Assembly (NCBI RefSeq): GCF_949987515.2
Contig: NC_082698.1
Coordinates: forward strand, 26,502,070 to 26,566,069
Direction: 5' to 3'
Source of the DNA: Delphinus delphis
Taxonomy: Eukaryota > Chordata > Mammalia > Artiodactyla > Delphinidae
Length of the DNA: 64,000 nucleotides
The translations under genes were made by a program, and so were the position numbers. Shown piece after piece: positions 59,710 to 64,000 of the stretch (position 1 is its first letter; each line of letters opens with the position of its first letter). Below the pieces are notes generated by a model, which was not told where the DNA came from, did not search any database, and saw only the letters and a program-made list of their open reading frames with translations.

Positions 59710-62700
59710 GTGAGCGTTGTGGCGCGGGCTGGGCAAGAGCGTCCTCACTCCCTCTCCACCCCAGTAGTAATACGTTCTTTCCTTTTTGCGGGGGCAGGGG
59801 GCTCTAAAAGGGGGTTATTCCCTTGGGTCTGAAATTTGACCCTGCTGAAATGAGGGAAGAGGCGAGAGGATGGGCAGGTCTTTTTTCGCGTTCTGAAACG
59901 GCGTCGAATTCCCTCCTGGCTATTAACAAGCCTGACCCCACCCGCCTCGGGCTTGGAGCCAGGCATGCTCCAATGGAAGCGGTGTAAGGAGCCTAGTCTT
60001 AGACTCTGAGTTTTACGTCTTTGTACCTTGGTATGTTGTTCTCTAGGGTGGTTTGTGTTCAAATGGAGAGAGGTGTGTAGTTTTGTTGTCCCCACCCTTT
60101 AGAAAAAAGACTACCCGTACAGGTGTGCTAGTTGTATTCCTGGAGTGAAGAGAAGCACTGTCGTCTTACAGTTTTACAAATTCCTTTTTGCTTAGAATTT
60201 TTGTTTGTTCTTGTGTTTTTTTGTTTGTACTTGTGTTTTTGTTTGTTTTTTTGCTGGCCAGTCCCGAACCCCCCACCCTTTGAAGATTGATTTGCAGCCT
60301 AGAAAATTGCCCTTTGCCAACCACTCTGCCTTGTCTCTGAGGGATGAAGCTTTGACTTTAATAGTATCTGAGATACGGAATTTTAGTGACTGCAGAAGAG
60401 GTGTAAAAGTTCCCTTCTCACTTCCTTCCCATTTCCATTTAAAAGGAATGATGGACTTTTTTGGTGGTTGGGGAACATGACCAGAAGATTGTATCACAGT
60501 TCATGAATGTAATGAACAAATGTTCGGCTGTGCATTCTAAGCTAAGCATGAATCAGTTTCATTATTGCTCTTTCCTGGAGTACAGCATGTATTTGAACTT
60601 TCTGAAGTATTTTGGCTGACCCAGGGTTTCTTAGCTGTATACTTTATTAGTTCTCCCCTATATGTGGTGTGCATAGGAGTAACACTGTAGAAAATACTGG
60701 TCTTTATGGAAAAAACAGAAAGATGTGGAAAAGGAAAGAAGGATTTTCCTCTTGGTTGAGAGCTTTGGTACTCACGGAGTATTCATTTGAAAGATGGGTG
60801 GTGGTTATGCTATATTAGATAAAGTTTGATTGTAGGAGAGAACAGACTAATTGGCAGCTACCATAAGGAATGAAACGATTCAGCAAAGTTAACTGTCTTG
60901 CAGAATTTTCGGGAAAACAGAATGGAAAACTGCCTGTGTATTTGACTGGAGTCAGTGTTTATGAAAACATGATTGCTTTGTTTGATTTATCCATTGATGT
61001 ATATATAGAGCTAGAATCTGTGCTTTGTTATGTAAGATCTTGGGGTGGAGGGTGGGAAAGGAGTGCTGGGGGATTAGAAATTTTAGAGCTAGACTAAAGT
61101 GAATCTAAGGAAACTTGCCTGTCCATTACACCTTCAGTAATTATGGAGAAAAGTTAGTTGTGGTTTAGATCAGTTGGTTTGTTTTTCAGAATAGTATTAA
61201 AAGGGAACTAGTTTACTTAGAATTGTCTTATCTGTCATTTTTTCTCCTTCCAATTCCCTAGTATGTTTTCTTGGTGACTGAGCACCTGATATTTTTTTGG
61301 TGTTTGTTTTGCTTTTCTTTCCCTCACAAACCTTTGTTGATTTTATTTATTTATTTATTTATTATTTTTGAGGTTAATTTGTGCTTTTATTTGCCAGTAT
61401 AATTTAACTACAGTGGCCTGCAAACTTTTTTGATCTAAAAAGTACATTTTACATCACAATCCAACAAACGCACACACATATATAATATGTATACATATAT
61501 AAAAGTGAAACAAAAGTTTTGCTAAAAACATCTACCCTGAGTGTTAATTTTTTTTTTTTTAAGATTTTTTTTTAAACCAAGTATGAACTGCACTGACACA
61601 TCATAATCACCAAAGCCCCCAGTTCATTTTAGGTTCAGTTTAATGAAGTGAATAGTGTTGCACGTTCTATGGACAGAACTTTGTTGATTTTAACTCATGT
61701 GTAACAGCACTGCTTCCTCTTTGCCGTGGCAATTAACTAAAACCATGAACCTTACTCTGAAAGAGCAAAGTTAGGATTCCTGAAGATTAAAGTGTTAGTC
61801 ACTTGAAAAAACAAATTTTTTTTCATGTTGAAGCAGCCCTAAAGGAAAGTTTAATGCCTACTACTTAAGAGAAAAATGATAATGCAGAGTGTTGTAGGAA
61901 AGCTATAAAGACTTGTGAAATTTACCTAATACTTTAAATCACCTGTAAGAGAGTAACCATTGAATTGTCCAGATTGAAAGTGCCACAGTTTCATGTATTA
62001 GTATGTAACGAATTTTTCTTTGGCCTGTCATTGTCTTTGTGGTGCAGAGTAACCATTCTATCTAGAGTGGAGCTTATTACTGTTCAGAAATTTTGGTTTT
62101 TGAGTTAGTTTCTTAAACTCTGTGTGTGTGTGTGTATGTAAGGAACATTATGTGTTCAAAACACAATTTGAACCATTTTTATGATACTCCTGGGAGGTTG
62201 TCCTTATCTCTTGCAGATGATTAGACTGAGGCAGGTGGAAAATAAAGGTTAGGCAAGCTGTAAGGTGTGATTAGCACAAGCCACAGCTCAAAATACCAGT
62301 TTGGTGCTTATACCACTACTTAAGTCATCATTCTGCAGTTCTGTTTCTTGCAGTGTGCATTACTATTGCTTTGCCCCCATCTAGGATACTCTGGAGTGAG
62401 TCACGTTCTTGAATTTTCAGTTGTTCATATACATTTGCTCTGGAATTGAGATTGCTTGAGAGTTTCCTGTTTGGGCCAGTTCCAATGTTGAATTTGTTGA
62501 GTGTAGTTTAAGGCATTTTTTGGGTCCCTTTTATAATTTTGGGAACCAAAAAAAAAAAAAGCCATCATAAAATTAGATGAATCAGATTCTTTTCTAATTC
62601 TGTCCCTGGTTTTTTCCCTACCTTACTTGTTTTCACCCCTTCCCCCTCTAAAAGTGGTTTAACTCCCCTTCTAGGTAGTAATTGTTATTATTAGCAGTTT

Positions 62701-63062
62701 GTGGTTACTTTGCTTCCCCTTTCCCCACTGTAAGATTGAGATAATCTTTTTAAAAGTTAGATTTAAATATATTTAGTCTTTTTTGGCAGTGAAAAGAGAT
62801 GATGTTTAGTTATTTTTAGATGACTTTATCACATAAATAATGTGTTCATGGTAGAAAAATCAGAAAATTTACCTAAGCAAAAAGGGAATTAAAATCACTG
62901 TAAAATATCACCCCAAAATACCTTAATGTTTTACTAAACATCCTTCAGATCTTTGTATATTGTACATATTTTTTACAAAGTGGTATTGTATGTATTGTAA
63001 CCTGCTTTTCTCAGTAGATAGTTTATCACATTCTTATAATTTCATTCTTACTTTGGATCTAG
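59710..63062 (+). other. OGA intron 1
   Basis: About 3.35 kb, AT-rich after the first 200 bases. Contains a GTTTTTGTTT-rich patch near 60205-60255, an (ATTT)n microsatellite near 61339-61366, and poly-T near 63157-63178. Possible old LINE sequence near 62820-63050 is not assigned. No exon recognised. Confidence 0.75.
61339..61366 (+). repeat. (TTTA)n microsatellite
   Basis: About six TTTA units in OGA intron 1. No SINE head or B-box follows it, so it is a simple repeat rather than a SINE tail. Confidence 0.7.
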
Positions 63063-63114
63063 GATTTTATGGAAGACCATGGGTTATGGAGCAGAGAAAA
63101 GAACTCTTTAGAAG
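63063..63114 (+). CDS. OGA coding exon 2
   Basis: 52 nt, phase 1 to 0+2, acceptor ggatctag, donor gtaatt. Encodes GFYGRPWVMEQRKELFR and the first two bases of Arg. Contains Gly67 of the active-site loop. Confidence 0.95.
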
Positions 63115-63571
63115 GTAATTTTTTTATTATGTGAAGGAGAGTCTTAATTAACATTTCCTTTTTTTTTTTTTTTTTTTTAACATTTCCTTTTGTTTGAGGA
63201 AATACACTGAATAGGCCAGGTGCAGTTTGATGATTTCTCAGTTGCAGAAGTTACTTTACCTTGGTCTTTTTCCTCTTCTTCACCTAAGGCGGTGGTTCTC
63301 AAACTTTCCTGGGAAAGCTGGATAGGTTTTGGGCTCATCTGTCTTACTCAGAACTGTTGTATTTTTATTTAAGACTGTTTATAATATGTTGACATTCCTT
63401 ATAATATTTAATTTTTTACAACTCCACTGGATTACAAAAAAGTTAAAAGCTACTGCCCCAGAATATTAGCTTTTTAAGAGACGGAGCTGCTCCAAGAAAA
63501 GGAAAAAAAGTGAGATTTACAGGTTATACATGTTGCCTGTTTATATACATGTAATTTTTTCTCCTCTTAAG
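63115..63571 (+). other. OGA intron 2
   Basis: 457 bases, AT-rich, with a 20-base poly-T at about 63159-63178 flanked by 'taacatttcctttt' on both sides (63149 and 63178), which looks like a local slippage or duplication. No exon recognised. Confidence 0.75.
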
Positions 63572-63669
63572 GCTCCAGAAATGGGAATTAAATACATATC
63601 TGTATGCTCCAAAAGATGACTACAAACATAGGATGTTTTGGCGAGAGATGTATTCAGTGGAGGAAGCTG
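63572..63669 (+). CDS. OGA: OGA coding exon 3
   Basis: 98 nt, acceptor ctcttaag, donor gtaatc, ending in phase 1. Encodes [20 protein letters not shown] then [12 protein letters not shown] and the first base of Glu. Lys98 of APKDD is a reported substrate contact. Confidence 0.95.
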
Positions 63670-64000
63670 GTAATCTTTTTCTTTTTAATCCATAAATTCT
63701 GAGTACATGAAGAAAACAGCTAAATTTTAAATGTAGTTGTACAAGAATTAAGTATTCCACTTTCACTTTGTAGGTAGTTTTCTTTTATATGGTTACTCTG
63801 TGTGTTAGTGCATATTGAAAGAGTAACTCTAACAATGTGTAGCCATGGTGTGATTTACAGGTATGCCAGTCTGACTTCACCTGTTCTGTGGTCACAAATT
63901 GTGCTTTTTAACTTCTGCCAGTGGACTAAACAGTGGGCCATTAGACAAAGAGGTGCTGAAGCAGGGCTAGGCCTAGGGCAAGGCAAGTGAGGGGCCTGCC
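63670..64000 (+). other. OGA intron 3 (partial)
   Basis: Non-coding to the window end. The 62-residue open frame at 63802-63990 has no recognisable domain and no splice context supporting it as an exon. Confidence 0.75.

Larger units (their letters stand above)
59511..64000 (+). other. OGA (MGEA5) gene, 5' part
   Basis: OGA is the nucleocytoplasmic O-GlcNAcase, a GH84 hydrolase that removes O-GlcNAc from Ser/Thr of nuclear and cytosolic proteins. The three exons give residues 1-116 of about 916. The low-complexity Ala/Gly/Pro N-terminus is followed by the start of the catalytic domain at [16 protein letters not shown]. Gly67 and Lys98, reported substrate-contacting residues of human OGA, are present. 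The catalytic Asp pair (174/175 in human) lies in later exons outside the window. Exon phases 1, 2 and 1 join without frameshift. Confidence 0.95.

Overview
This is nuclear DNA from a mammal, almost certainly a cetacean and probably a toothed whale. The evidence is about 25 tRNA-derived SINE copies of the CHR-1/CHR-2 type, which end or begin with 'gggaagtccc' or 'ggcttccctggtggcgc'. One homogeneous, young-looking subgroup carries a 'gcggtacgcgggcc' tail module. L1 LINE fragments, MIR and L2 relics fill much of the rest. There are no bacterial, phage or CRISPR features.

Three protein-coding genes were recognised, all on the + strand. In order they are the 3' end of ARMH3 (C10orf76), complete KCNIP2 (KChIP2), and the 5' end of OGA (MGEA5). 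From memory, human chromosome 10q24.32 has the same gene order (there on the minus strand), so local synteny looks conserved.

Layout: 1-34.8 kb holds the last three coding exons of ARMH3 (4027-4105, 31615-31731, 33941-34033) and its 3'UTR. The roughly 27.5 kb intron between the first two of these exons is packed with SINEs and nested L1 copies. 34.8-37.1 kb is intergenic. 37.2-54.95 kb is KCNIP2. It has three alternative phase-1 first exons (37593, 41413, 46896), a 96-nt exon with a non-canonical GC donor, a 54-nt cassette exon, seven constant exons encoding the EF-hand core, and a 1.3 kb 3'UTR. 54.96-58.7 kb is intergenic and carries L2 relics and one SINE. 58.7-64 kb holds the CpG-rich OGA promoter and its first three coding exons; the rest of OGA lies beyond the window.

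The three genes do different jobs. ARMH3 is a Golgi adaptor linked to GBF1 and PI4KB. KCNIP2 is a calcium-binding auxiliary subunit of Kv4 potassium channels, important for cardiac transient outward current. OGA removes O-GlcNAc from nuclear and cytosolic proteins. I saw no sign that they act as one system. I found no convincing previously undescribed system. The most interesting items are the KCNIP2 first-exon architecture with its GC-AG intron, two candidate regulatory clusters (an RFX-type X-box and a MEF2/homeodomain/E-box group), and the sharp change from a repeat-dense ARMH3 intron to a nearly SINE-free KCNIP2 locus.
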